From NCBI GenBank assembly GCA_902578495.1, contig CACHCY010000001.1, positions 286,695 to 350,694 of the forward strand: DNA of 64,000 bases. Direction: 5' to 3'. The stretch's first letter is position 1, and the number at the start of each line of letters is the position of its first letter. The stretch comes from an uncultured SAR86 cluster bacterium (GTDB lineage: Bacteria > Pseudomonadota > Gammaproteobacteria > Magnimaribacterales > AG-339-G14). Under the pieces are notes generated by a model. It was not told the origin of the DNA. It did no database searches and saw only the letters and a program-made list of their open reading frames with translations. Positions 32,196 through 41,290 of the stretch are shown one piece after another. Both the position numbers and the translations under genes were made by a program.

Positions 32196-34093
32196 GAAAT
32201 GACTGTGCTTTTAACAGGCTTGTTTCTTGCAGCCCAAATAAGTCTTAGGAATTTGACAATAAATAACCTAAAAGTTCGATCATAAAAAGATATCTTTTCT
32301 TTAGTATCTTTGGCCTCCGATGTTTGCTTCCCTCTTATAACTTGACCTGGAAGAGTTCCGGTTGCTTGACCATTCTCATAAACAACCTCGCCACTTTTAA
32401 TAGTTGCTAAATAACCAAAGGATTCCTGAACAAGCCTTTTCCCTCCTTTAGGTAGATCAAAGATCATTTTTGGAAGAGAGACATTTAATTTTTCAAAATC
32501 AATAATATTGATATCTGCAATCATTCCAGTTTTTATTTCTCCCCTATCAAATAGTCCATAAGTTTCAGCAGTGTCTTTTGTCTGCTTTCTAATAATGAGT
32601 TCTAAAGGAATTTTATTGCCTGCTGATCTATCTCTTGCCCAGTGAGATAAATTTGTTGTGGGCATGCTTGCATCACAAATAAGACCGCAATGGGCTCCTC
32701 CATCACTCCCACCAGCCACAGATGATTTAAGTTTATAGAATGTTTCAACGAATTTAAGTTTATGATTTTCATAAGGGGTGAAACATGCGTAAATTAAGCT
32801 TTTACCGTCATCTTTTATCAGTTCGTCGTAAATAACCTCTTCTTCTGACTGATTTCTCTGTTCAGCTAAGTAAGCAATACTATCTTCTCTTGTTGGTTCG
32901 TAATTAGGAGGATTACTTAAAATAAATTGAGTTTCATAGTTAGAGATTAGTTTTTTACCTATTTCTGCTTCAGCTTTAATTTCTTCTTTAGTCTTATTAG
33001 ATTTTTGTTCTTTAGCAGCTTTTTGTAAATCTTCTCTAAAGCTTGGCGACTCATTTAAAATTTTTTGCTTAAAAGCAGGATCCCTCATGATTGACAGTCT
33101 CTCGTTGAGGGGAAGATGAGAAATTTCTTTGTAGGAAGGATGACCTATAAATGGATGCAAAGAACTTTCTAGACCAAACATAAGTCCCACATTTCTTCCT
33201 GGGAACTGAGGTCGAACATTTTTACCTTTAAGAAACTGTTCTTCGCAGTAAAGAATTGTTTTAACGGAGTCGCCATTTGTTTGAAGAACAGTTAAACCGC
33301 AATCAGACTTTTCAACGTATTCTTTCATCCATGACATTTCTATTTCTTGATCCAGCCAATCAGAAACAATTTCTAAAGTACCCTCACCTGCGCGGTCCAC
33401 TGCAAAAGCAAGTTCCTTCATTTCTTCTGAGCTTGCTTCTGTGCCAGGCACATAAACACCATGAACGTCCCTGTGTAAGATAGTTCTAGATGTGCTAAAT
33501 CCTAATGCACCAGCATTTATTGCTTTTTCTACTATTTCTGACATTTGGTTGATTTCGTCTTTAGATGCATCAACTTGGTTTTGACATCTATCGTAGCCCA
33601 TCACATAACTTCTTACTGGCCCATGTCCAATCATAAATCCTAAATCCATTACAAATTCTTTTCTTTCTATTGCATCTAGAAATTCAGGAAAAGTTTCCCA
33701 CTCCCAATCAATGCCTTCATGCAGTGCAGTACCTGGGATGTCCTCAACACCCTCCATAAGTTGAATAAGGAAATTTTCATCTCCGGGTTTCACGGGTGCG
33801 AACCCAACTCCACAATTGCCCATAACAACTGTGGTTACACCATGCCAGCTCGAAGGAGTTAAATAAGGATCCCAACAAACTTGTCCATCGTAGTGTGTAT
33901 GAATATCTACCCACCCAGGAGAAACAAGGTTTCCATCAGCATCAATTTCTTTTTTACCTGAATTAATGACTTCACCGACTTTGGTAATTTTTCCATCATC
34001 AATTGCAATATCACCAAGAAAAGGTTTTTTTCCGGATCCATCAACTATGTTGCCATTTCTAATAACTAAATCGTGTATGTGCATTTCTCTCAT
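32192..34093 (-). CDS. N-acyl-D-amino-acid deacylase-family amidohydrolase
   Basis: LVIRNGNIVDGSGKKPFLGDIAIDDGKI, GWVDIHTHYDGQVCWDP, GVTTVVMGNCGVGFAPV. Confidence 0.92.
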   Translation of the reverse strand: MREMHIHDLVIRNGNIVDGSGKKPFLGDIAIDDGKITKVGEVINSGKKEIDADGNLVSPGWVDIHTHYDGQVCWDPYLTPSSWHGVTTVVMGNCGVGFAPVKPGDENFLIQLMEGVEDIPGTALHEGIDWEWETFPEFLDAIERKEFVMDLGFMIGHGPVRSYVMGYDRCQNQVDASKDEINQMSEIVEKAINAGALGFSTSRTILHRDVHGVYVPGTEASSEEMKELAFAVDRAGEGTLEIVSDWLDQEIEMSWMKEYVEKSDCGLTVLQTNGDSVKTILYCEEQFLKGKNVRPQFPGRNVGLMFGLESSLHPFIGHPSYKEISHLPLNERLSIMRDPAFKQKILNESPSFREDLQKAAKEQKSNKTKEEIKAEAEIGKKLISNYETQFILSNPPNYEPTREDSIAYLAEQRNQSEEEVIYDELIKDDGKSLIYACFTPYENHKLKFVETFYKLKSSVAGGSDGGAHCGLICDASMPTTNLSHWARDRSAGNKIPLELIIRKQTKDTAETYGLFDRGEIKTGMIADINIIDFEKLNVSLPKMIFDLPKGGKRLVQESFGYLATIKSGEVVYENGQATGTLPGQVIRGKQTSEAKDTKEKISFYDRTFRLFIVKFLRLIWAARNKPVKSTVIS

Positions 34094-34135
34094 GGACTTA
34101 TTATGTATCTGTAATGATGAAAATTGAAGTATTTT

Positions 34136-34211
34136 TGGTGGAGCCAGGCGGGATCGAACCGCCGACCTCCTGCGTGCAAAGCAGGCGCTCTCCCAGCTGA
34201 GCTATGGCCCC
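34136..34211 (-). tRNA. tRNA-Ala (anticodon TGC)
   Basis: GGGGCCATAGCTCAGCTGGGAGAGCGCCTGCTTTGCACGCAGGAGGTCGGCGGTTCGATCCCGCCTGGCTCCACCA. Confidence 0.97.
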
Positions 34212-34274
34212 AAAAGAAGGGAGTAGATTAGAGAAAGATAAAGGAAATGTCTAATGTTTTTATTAAAACAAAGA

Positions 34275-34291
34275 TGCTCTTTTTTAGAGCA
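34275..34291. repeat. Short perfect inverted repeat between tRNA-Ala and amt
   Basis: TGCTCT-TTTTT-AGAGCA. Confidence 0.5.
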
Positions 34292-34348
34292 ATTTGCACT
34301 ATTTTATTTCTAATATAATCCTTTTTATTAATTTACTGGGAGGAATTA

Positions 34349-35557
34349 ATGGATTCTGGAAATACAGCGTGGATTCTTACGTCCACAGCACTAGTTTTGT
34401 TCATGACTATGCCAGGTTTAGCCCTATTTTATGGCGGTCTGGTTAGGTCTCAAAATATTTTATCGGTATTAATGCAATGCTTTGCGATTGCTTGCTTGGC
34501 TTCATTTGCTTGGTTGTTTATGGCATATAGCATAGCGTTTTCCGAAGGATCTCCTTATTTTGGGGATTTAAGTCAAATGTTCTTAATGAATATGGCAAGA
34601 GATAGCCTTTCTGGAGATATTCCAGAATCTGCATTTTTTATGTTTCAAATGACATTTGCAATTATCACTCCAGCATTAATTGTAGGAGCTTATCCTGAGA
34701 GAATTAAATTTAGTTTTGTAATAGCTTTCTCATTTCTTTGGATTTTATTTGTTTATGCACCCGTAACACATTGGATATGGGGTGGCGGCTGGTTGGCGGA
34801 AATGGGAGTTCTAGATTTTGCCGGAGGCTTGGTGGTGCACTTAACTGCTGGAACCACGGCGCTGATTCTCGCTTTCTTATTAGGACCCAGAGAAGGTTTT
34901 CCTAATCAAATAAAACCTCCTCATAATCCTGGGTTAACTATGATGGGAGCTTGTATGTTATGGGTTGGTTGGTTCGGCTTTAATGGTGGCAGTGCTCTCG
35001 CTGCAAACCAAGATGCGGGGATGGCCATACTTGTAACTCATATTTCTGCTTCAGTAGCATCTTTGGTATGGATGTTCATTGAATGGATAAAATTCGGAAA
35101 ACCTAGTTTGGTTGGAATAGTAACAGGATCAATTGCAGGTCTAGCTTCAATTACACCCGCATCAGGATTTGTAGGTCCTATAGGAGCGGTCATTATTGGT
35201 TTAGTGTCTGGTTACCTTTGTTACGTTGCAGTTGGATTTGTTAAAAATGCCCTAAAAATTGATGACTCACTTGATGTGTTTGCAGTTCATGGTCTTGGAG
35301 GAACTTTGGGAATACTTTTATTGCCTTTCCTAATTGGTTCAAATCTTGGCGGAGTTGGTCTTTCTGAAGGTCAGACTGTCATGAGTTTTTTCAATACTCA
35401 ACTTACAGGCACAATTAGTGTTTTAATTTTCACTGCGATTATGACAGTAATAATTGCTTTAATCCTAAGATCATTCTTTGGTTTAAGAGTAGATGACGAT
35501 CAAATAGAAGAAGGTTTAGACCTATCCTCTCACGGTCAATCCGGATACAAATTATAA
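34349..35557 (+). CDS. amt: Ammonium transporter
   Basis: MPGLALFYGGLVRSQNILS, VHLTAGTTALILAFLLGPR, GWFGFNGGSALA, VHGLGGTLGILL; SD GGGAGGA. Confidence 0.97.
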   Translation: MDSGNTAWILTSTALVLFMTMPGLALFYGGLVRSQNILSVLMQCFAIACLASFAWLFMAYSIAFSEGSPYFGDLSQMFLMNMARDSLSGDIPESAFFMFQMTFAIITPALIVGAYPERIKFSFVIAFSFLWILFVYAPVTHWIWGGGWLAEMGVLDFAGGLVVHLTAGTTALILAFLLGPREGFPNQIKPPHNPGLTMMGACMLWVGWFGFNGGSALAANQDAGMAILVTHISASVASLVWMFIEWIKFGKPSLVGIVTGSIAGLASITPASGFVGPIGAVIIGLVSGYLCYVAVGFVKNALKIDDSLDVFAVHGLGGTLGILLLPFLIGSNLGGVGLSEGQTVMSFFNTQLTGTISVLIFTAIMTVIIALILRSFFGLRVDDDQIEEGLDLSSHGQSGYKL

Positions 35558-35564
35558 ATTTTTA

Positions 35565-36239
35565 TTAAGCAGGCAATGCATTAGAGATAGCTTCAAGGAG
35601 CGGTCTCTGATGCGCTTGTTTAGTTTTTGCATAATGAGGATGACCTAAACTAGCTAAATCTTCTGCTTTCTCCATTATTCTTTTTTCAAAATCTGAAGAT
35701 GAAGCTATTTCATCAAGTAGTCCGGCCTCAATACACTTGTCAAAAGGATAAGGATCAGCATGATAAAGAACAGAGTAAACATGCTTTTTATCGATTCTGC
35801 TTTCAGCAACTTCCATAATAGGAGAAGGAATATCCATGTTGTTTCTAACTTCGTTTGCCTGAGCAACAAATTCCCCTTCTAGAGCTATGCGGTAGTCTCC
35901 GCAACAAACAATAAAAATTCCCATGGCAATTGCATGCCCTGTAACAGCCATAATTATTGGTCTAGGAAAAGTATATAGATCATGCATAGTTTTCATTCCT
36001 AAAGCAGTCATTTTTTGTGCCTTTTTCGCATCTCCACTTTGAAATGTTTTGAGATCAAATCCTGCTGAAAAAATGCCTTCTCTTCCTCTTATAATTAATG
36101 CACCACTATCTTTGGAAACTTGATCTAGACAATTTTGTATAGATTCAAGCATTTCTAATGAAAAGACATTTACCTTCCCATCATCCAATGTAATAGTTGA
36201 AATATCTCCTTCTTTGCTAAGGGTTGCTGGTTCACTCAT
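35565..36239 (-). CDS. Enoyl-CoA hydratase/isomerase (crotonase) family protein
   Basis: ALIIRGREGIFSAGFDLKTFQSG and VTGHAIAMGIFIVCCGDYRIALEG crotonase motifs. Confidence 0.9.
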   Translation of the reverse strand: MSEPATLSKEGDISTITLDDGKVNVFSLEMLESIQNCLDQVSKDSGALIIRGREGIFSAGFDLKTFQSGDAKKAQKMTALGMKTMHDLYTFPRPIIMAVTGHAIAMGIFIVCCGDYRIALEGEFVAQANEVRNNMDIPSPIMEVAESRIDKKHVYSVLYHADPYPFDKCIEAGLLDEIASSSDFEKRIMEKAEDLASLGHPHYAKTKQAHQRPLLEAISNALPA

Positions 36240-36255
36240 TTTTTCCTCCTGAAAA

Positions 36256-36837
36256 TTATATTAAATCACAAGCTGCGGGCGGCATCCAATGGGCATCTTT
36301 GCCATCCCACTTTATATTACATCCAATTGGGTTGGTAACTGGAACTGAAATGATACTTCCTCTTAGATAATCATCAATTGCATTTTCCAAATCGTTTATT
36401 GTTGATTTAGATCCATTTCTTGGATTATCAATTCCTCTTCCTGTATAAATCAATGATCTGTCGGAATCAAAGACAAAAAAATGAGGAGTTTTTAGAGCTC
36501 CATAATTAGTTGCAGTCTCTTGAGATTCATCGTGAAGATAGTCCCAGGGGAATTGATGCTCTTGCATTCGAGTTTGCATATTCTCAAAACTATCTTCTTC
36601 ATAGGTATTTTTACTGTTCGAATTGATACATACCAACTTGATGCTCTCTCGATTATACTTTTCAACAGTTTTGCGAGTGGTTTCATCGGAACCAATTACA
36701 TAAGGACAATGATTGCAAGTGAAAGAAATTATCAATAACTTATATTCACTGTAACTTGCTAGATCATGAAACAAATTGTCAGTTCCAAGAAGATTAAAAT
36801 CTGGAGCTTTGTTGCCTATTTCTAATGTATAAGCCAA
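36256..36837 (-). CDS. Thioredoxin-family / AhpC-TSA-like redoxin
   Basis: IGNKAPDFNLLGTDN, FTCNHCPYVIGSDETTRK, KTPHFFVFDSDRSLIYTGRGIDNPR. Confidence 0.88.
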   Translation of the reverse strand: MAYTLEIGNKAPDFNLLGTDNLFHDLASYSEYKLLIISFTCNHCPYVIGSDETTRKTVEKYNRESIKLVCINSNSKNTYEEDSFENMQTRMQEHQFPWDYLHDESQETATNYGALKTPHFFVFDSDRSLIYTGRGIDNPRNGSKSTINDLENAIDDYLRGSIISVPVTNPIGCNIKWDGKDAHWMPPAACDLI

Positions 36838-36844
36838 AGTAATA

Positions 36845-37762
36845 TCAAGTCAGCGGGTTAAAGGATATTTTTTCTGGAATGTCATCTGCACCGGGCATAT
36901 TTTTAGCAATCATGAACGGTCTTAAAGCCTCTATAGCTTTTGGTTCATCGTGATGACAAATTTTTGGATACATATGATGCATGATATGAATTTGCATTGA
37001 ATGATTTAAAAACCTAGGCAATCCGTTTCTCCAAAATCTTGTATCGCTATGTCTTCCAATTTCGAGCCCATTATGAGGCTCTCTTGAAAAAACTAATCCT
37101 AAATAAGAAGTGATAATCTTTAATGGAAGCCACCACAAAAAAAGAGTTTCCAAAGGAAAAAAGAAAGCCGTAACCATTTGTGTTAAAACAATGAATAATT
37201 GAACCATAGATCCTCTATCTATGCTTTTTTTGAATTCAGGATCTTTGTCACAATAGTCATTAACCATTTTTTCTATCCTTTCGTCTGATCCCTGATTATG
37301 AACCCTCAAAGCTGCCTCAAACCATGAGTCAACATGCGTATGGAAGTAATCAGGGTCCTTTTCAGGATCATTTGTGTGAGCGTGATGTTTCATATGAAGA
37401 ACTTTTAATAGTTCATGAGATCTTGCTAAAGGAATCAAGGAAATCTGACCCACAAAAGAATTAACCCACTCAAGGTTCTTATGGTTCCCCGATAGATGTC
37501 CGTGTTGGCCTGCATGAGATGGCAAATAGGCAAAAGATGTAGAAATTAGAGATATGAAAAAACCTAACCATAATGGAATAGTTGATGTAATAACTAAATA
37601 CCAGACAAGACACCATACAAAAAATTGCGTAAAGGCAATAACAATCATTTCCCACTCTATTCTTCCCATAAAAGCTCTAGCTATTTCTTTTTCTTGATCA
37701 TGAGAGAGTTCAGAGGATTGGTAATAGTACATCTGGCTATCGGTCATACTATCCAGCCCCAT
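36845..37762 (-). CDS. Fatty acid desaturase-family membrane protein
   Basis: Histidine boxes HAGQHGH, HMKHHAH, HIMHH with hydrophobic segments. Confidence 0.88.
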   Translation of the reverse strand: MGLDSMTDSQMYYYQSSELSHDQEKEIARAFMGRIEWEMIVIAFTQFFVWCLVWYLVITSTIPLWLGFFISLISTSFAYLPSHAGQHGHLSGNHKNLEWVNSFVGQISLIPLARSHELLKVLHMKHHAHTNDPEKDPDYFHTHVDSWFEAALRVHNQGSDERIEKMVNDYCDKDPEFKKSIDRGSMVQLFIVLTQMVTAFFFPLETLFLWWLPLKIITSYLGLVFSREPHNGLEIGRHSDTRFWRNGLPRFLNHSMQIHIMHHMYPKICHHDEPKAIEALRPFMIAKNMPGADDIPEKISFNPLT

Positions 37763-37962
37763 TTTTTATATTTAGCTAACAAGCCAAAAAGGAACCCAGC
37801 CAGATAACTAGCTACAGTAAAAAAAAGTTCATTTTTTGGTTCAAAAAAGTAAATGGTTGCAGCATTAAAAACACTGCCAAAAAAAACAAACGCAAATAAA
37901 ACAATGAACCATTGCTCTATTATTGAAATTTTATCCTCTGTTTTTGAAGATTTTTCATTCAT
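37744..37962 (-). CDS. Small membrane protein, hypothetical
   Basis: 72-aa ORF with two hydrophobic segments overlapping the desaturase start by 19 nt. Confidence 0.55.
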   Translation of the reverse strand: MNEKSSKTEDKISIIEQWFIVLFAFVFFGSVFNAATIYFFEPKNELFFTVASYLAGFLFGLLAKYKKWGWIV

Positions 37963-38054
37963 AGCAGTTTTATTTTACTAACAGAAATTAAATAAATATA
38001 TATTTAAGACCTAGATTAACTTGGATCATCCTAATTAGAGAATATAATTTGTCT

Positions 38055-39284
38055 ATGGATTATGTAGCTTATGCTGTCCCATTTTTCCTTCTCCTGATAG
38101 TTCTCGAGCTAGGTTATGGTTTTTTTATAAAAAAAAATAATTATCGAATCTCCGATACATTAACGAGCTTATCTTTAGGTTCAATCAGTCAATACGTGCC
38201 AATTTTAAAATTGGGCTTTCAGGGAGCTGTATTTGCTTTCATCGCGGACTATTTTAGCTTGCCTTTGTTATCCAGTTCTTCATGGATAGTTTGGTTTGTA
38301 GCTTTTATTCTTTATGACCTTTGCTATTACTGGTTCCATAGGATGCATCATGAAGTTAAAATTTTTTGGGCGAGTCATGTGGTTCATCATCATGGGGAAG
38401 AATTCAATTTATCTACAGCCCTAAGACAAACTAGTTCAGGTTTTTTGTGGAGCTGGATTTTCTACATACCTCTATTTATTCTTGGCATTCCTCCTGAGGT
38501 TTTTATCACTGTTGGATCTCTAAATCTTATTTATCAATTCTGGGTTCATACTGAACATGTAAAAACTATAGGAATTTTCGAGTACATATTAGTAACTCCT
38601 TCAAATCATCGGGTGCATCATGCTCAGAATGAGGAGTACATCGATTCTAACTATGGAGGAGTATTTATATTTTGGGACATTATTTTTGGTACTTTCATCG
38701 AGGAAAAAAAAGAAGTGAAACCAATCTATGGAACAGTCAAGCCTTTAAATAGCTGGAATCCAATTAAGGCTAATATAGATGTGTATTGGTTGATATTAAG
38801 AGACTCTTTTGCAACCAAAAGATGGGGAGATAAATTTAAGGTGTGGTTCTCAGATGCCAGATGGAGGCCAGATGATGTTTCAAAAAGATTTCCAGTTCAA
38901 AGAAATGACTTATCATCTTTTGTTAAATACGATCCAAAAATAGACGTTCTACAAAAAATTTATGCATTTTTTCAAATCTTTAGCCTAATAATTATTCCAA
39001 ATTTCATTGTCACTGACTTAGATCAACAGACTTATTTTCAATCTTTAATTCTTATTGGTAACGCGGTGCTTTTTGTTACTTTCACTTTGATGTATCTGGA
39101 AGGAAAACAATACGCTTTGTGGATGGAATCTATCAGATCAATATCTTTTATTATTCTTATTTTCTTCGGAGTGATTAAATTAAGTCTCCTCTCGGTTCAA
39201 ATGTCAGGAATACATGCTCTTGTTTGTCTTTTATATTTAGCAATTGCTTTGCCTTTGAGAATCACTAAATTCCAATCTGCCTAA
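38055..39284 (+). CDS. Sterol desaturase / fatty acid hydroxylase-family protein
   Basis: HRMHHEVKIFWASHVVHHHGEEFN and HRVHHAQNEEYIDSNYGGVFIFWD His clusters; ATG 38055 preferred over TTG 38049. Confidence 0.93.
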   Translation: MDYVAYAVPFFLLLIVLELGYGFFIKKNNYRISDTLTSLSLGSISQYVPILKLGFQGAVFAFIADYFSLPLLSSSSWIVWFVAFILYDLCYYWFHRMHHEVKIFWASHVVHHHGEEFNLSTALRQTSSGFLWSWIFYIPLFILGIPPEVFITVGSLNLIYQFWVHTEHVKTIGIFEYILVTPSNHRVHHAQNEEYIDSNYGGVFIFWDIIFGTFIEEKKEVKPIYGTVKPLNSWNPIKANIDVYWLILRDSFATKRWGDKFKVWFSDARWRPDDVSKRFPVQRNDLSSFVKYDPKIDVLQKIYAFFQIFSLIIIPNFIVTDLDQQTYFQSLILIGNAVLFVTFTLMYLEGKQYALWMESIRSISFIILIFFGVIKLSLLSVQMSGIHALVCLLYLAIALPLRITKFQSA

Positions 39285-39288
39285 GTTT

Positions 39289-41283
39289 TTAGTGTGTTAT
39301 CCAGATTGGAGAAGACCAAGCTCTTTCCTGAATTGTTGATTTTATATCTGATCTAGGAAGTTGATTACTTCTAATTGCGTCCCAAGTAGACCATCTGCAA
39401 ACTGGGTTTTCTAAAACTCTAACGTAATAAAAGGCTTCCTGATCTTCAATAAATTCTGGATCTTTCCATAAAGTTTTTAGCTCCCTAGAGCCCTTATTTT
39501 TGGAGATAGAGCAATCATTCAAATTAACTTTTGCACCATTGTCAGGACACCTATGAGATGATTTGTCTACTTCCAATCCATCGCTACAGGTCGCGTCATA
39601 GACCTTCTCTTTAGATTCTCCATTATCGAGCCAACCCTTGATTATTTGTACTCTCTGTAAGTTTGTACCTTGGGCATCAGCCATCGCCCATACAAGAAAG
39701 GTAGGAGACTTGTCCTTCTTGGTTTTGAGGCTACCTCCCATTGTCGTAGCTGTTTCATAAAGGTAAGCAATAGTATTTTCTTTGCTGAATGCATTCTCAA
39801 TGTCATATCCAGCAAAAAATCTAATTTTTATTCTTGGTCCGCTAGTTGCAAAAGTTTCCTTTCTTTTAAATGCATTAAAGATTGACTCTCTTGTGTTCTC
39901 TTCAGCCCATACTCCTGCAAGGCCGGAAGCGCTCCAGCTAATAAGCCTACTGCTGCCTGCGAAATAATCTTTTTCATCAACCTCTGCAATTAAATTTGGT
40001 CTTAGGACTTTCAATACGGATCCATAAGTCTTATTGAAAGGAATAGATCCCCTGAGTTCAGGAGTTCCGTCGAGAATACCTATTTTTGAAAAGTATCTAT
40101 CTTCTTCGAAAGATGATGCAGATACATGAGTATCAGTTGACCCAATAAAACCAAATTTATATGGATTGAGACCACTTTTGTTTTTCAGAGCCATGCCTCT
40201 TAACAAGGCGCTTCTTGTATAACTCCCTTCATCACTATCTGCTGTCTTTTCAATTTCAAAATCAGCCCACTCATCATTTTTTGATAAGAAGGGACTCGTC
40301 TCTGAGGAAGCTTTCACTTGAGTTATTTCAACAACAGGCTCATTACTTATTCTCTTTCTGCTATAAGATTCATCTATTGGAGCGCCATTAAAATCATCTA
40401 GCATAAACATTAAGCCTCCAGAGAGATTAGAATTATGAGGTATGGCCATGCTCTCAACTCCATTATCTCTCAGAGAATCCATCCAATCCCATAACTTTTC
40501 TGGATTTGGACTATCCATTCTGCTGAAGGGCATTAATGGTAAATTTTTAGTATCCTTGAAAATAACGTTTCTATGCAGTGTTGTAAGGTCTGCTCCGCTA
40601 CCTGCCGAGTATTCGTAACCAGCAAAAGTAGTCAAAACTCCTGGTTCATAGGCTCTATCAGCAGCCTGAATAATATCCTGCCAAACACTACTGGAAATCT
40701 TATTTAATTCATCGGTAAGATCATTGGTCAGTCTTCCCTCTTCTGCGAGCCTCTGGGCAAAAGGTCTAAAGAGGTTAGATCTTCTGATAACCTCAAATAT
40801 GCCTGCACCCGCTGAATCATTTAAATTATGTAATGGTTTCACCCAATCATATTTAGACAAAAAAGAATTTTCGTCACTTGCGGTTTTCATCACTCCTAAA
40901 AATATCCCGTGATCAGTAACCGCATAAAAATCTAAAGGTCTCTTAAGCTGGATTTGATATCCAGATGGATGAGGTAAAGCAGCTCCCCGAGCATAACGAT
41001 ATGCATCATCTGGAGAATTAATATTACCGAATGAGTAAGAATCAAAAGAATTAGCCGTGTGAACGTGCAGATCCCCAAAATAGGCATTTTTATCAGGATT
41101 TTTCTCTCGTCTTTCATTAGTCTCATACTTCATGGAAGATTGTTGTTTTGAGAAAATATTGTCTATTTTTTCTATAGTTTTTTTAGTCTGCCTCTCTTGA
41201 TATTGATAAGAAATAAATATGATTAAAACCAAGCTAAGAGTAATTCCTACGATCCAAAAAAATGATTTTTTTAAAATACCCAC
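39289..41283 (-). CDS. DUF3604-domain protein, membrane-anchored
   Basis: N-terminal TM; NAYFGDLHVHTANSFDSYSFGN, DFYAVTDHG, FIGSTDTHVSASS typical of DUF3604. Confidence 0.88.
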   Translation of the reverse strand: MGILKKSFFWIVGITLSLVLIIFISYQYQERQTKKTIEKIDNIFSKQQSSMKYETNERREKNPDKNAYFGDLHVHTANSFDSYSFGNINSPDDAYRYARGAALPHPSGYQIQLKRPLDFYAVTDHGIFLGVMKTASDENSFLSKYDWVKPLHNLNDSAGAGIFEVIRRSNLFRPFAQRLAEEGRLTNDLTDELNKISSSVWQDIIQAADRAYEPGVLTTFAGYEYSAGSGADLTTLHRNVIFKDTKNLPLMPFSRMDSPNPEKLWDWMDSLRDNGVESMAIPHNSNLSGGLMFMLDDFNGAPIDESYSRKRISNEPVVEITQVKASSETSPFLSKNDEWADFEIEKTADSDEGSYTRSALLRGMALKNKSGLNPYKFGFIGSTDTHVSASSFEEDRYFSKIGILDGTPELRGSIPFNKTYGSVLKVLRPNLIAEVDEKDYFAGSSRLISWSASGLAGVWAEENTRESIFNAFKRKETFATSGPRIKIRFFAGYDIENAFSKENTIAYLYETATTMGGSLKTKKDKSPTFLVWAMADAQGTNLQRVQIIKGWLDNGESKEKVYDATCSDGLEVDKSSHRCPDNGAKVNLNDCSISKNKGSRELKTLWKDPEFIEDQEAFYYVRVLENPVCRWSTWDAIRSNQLPRSDIKSTIQERAWSSPIWITH

Positions 41284-41290
41284 TTAATTT

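Noticed and set aside
34212-34348. Sigma54 (-24/-12) promoter upstream of amt
   Set aside because: No TGGC-N8-TTGC type element could be found; only a TATAAT-like -10 and a short inverted repeat are visible.
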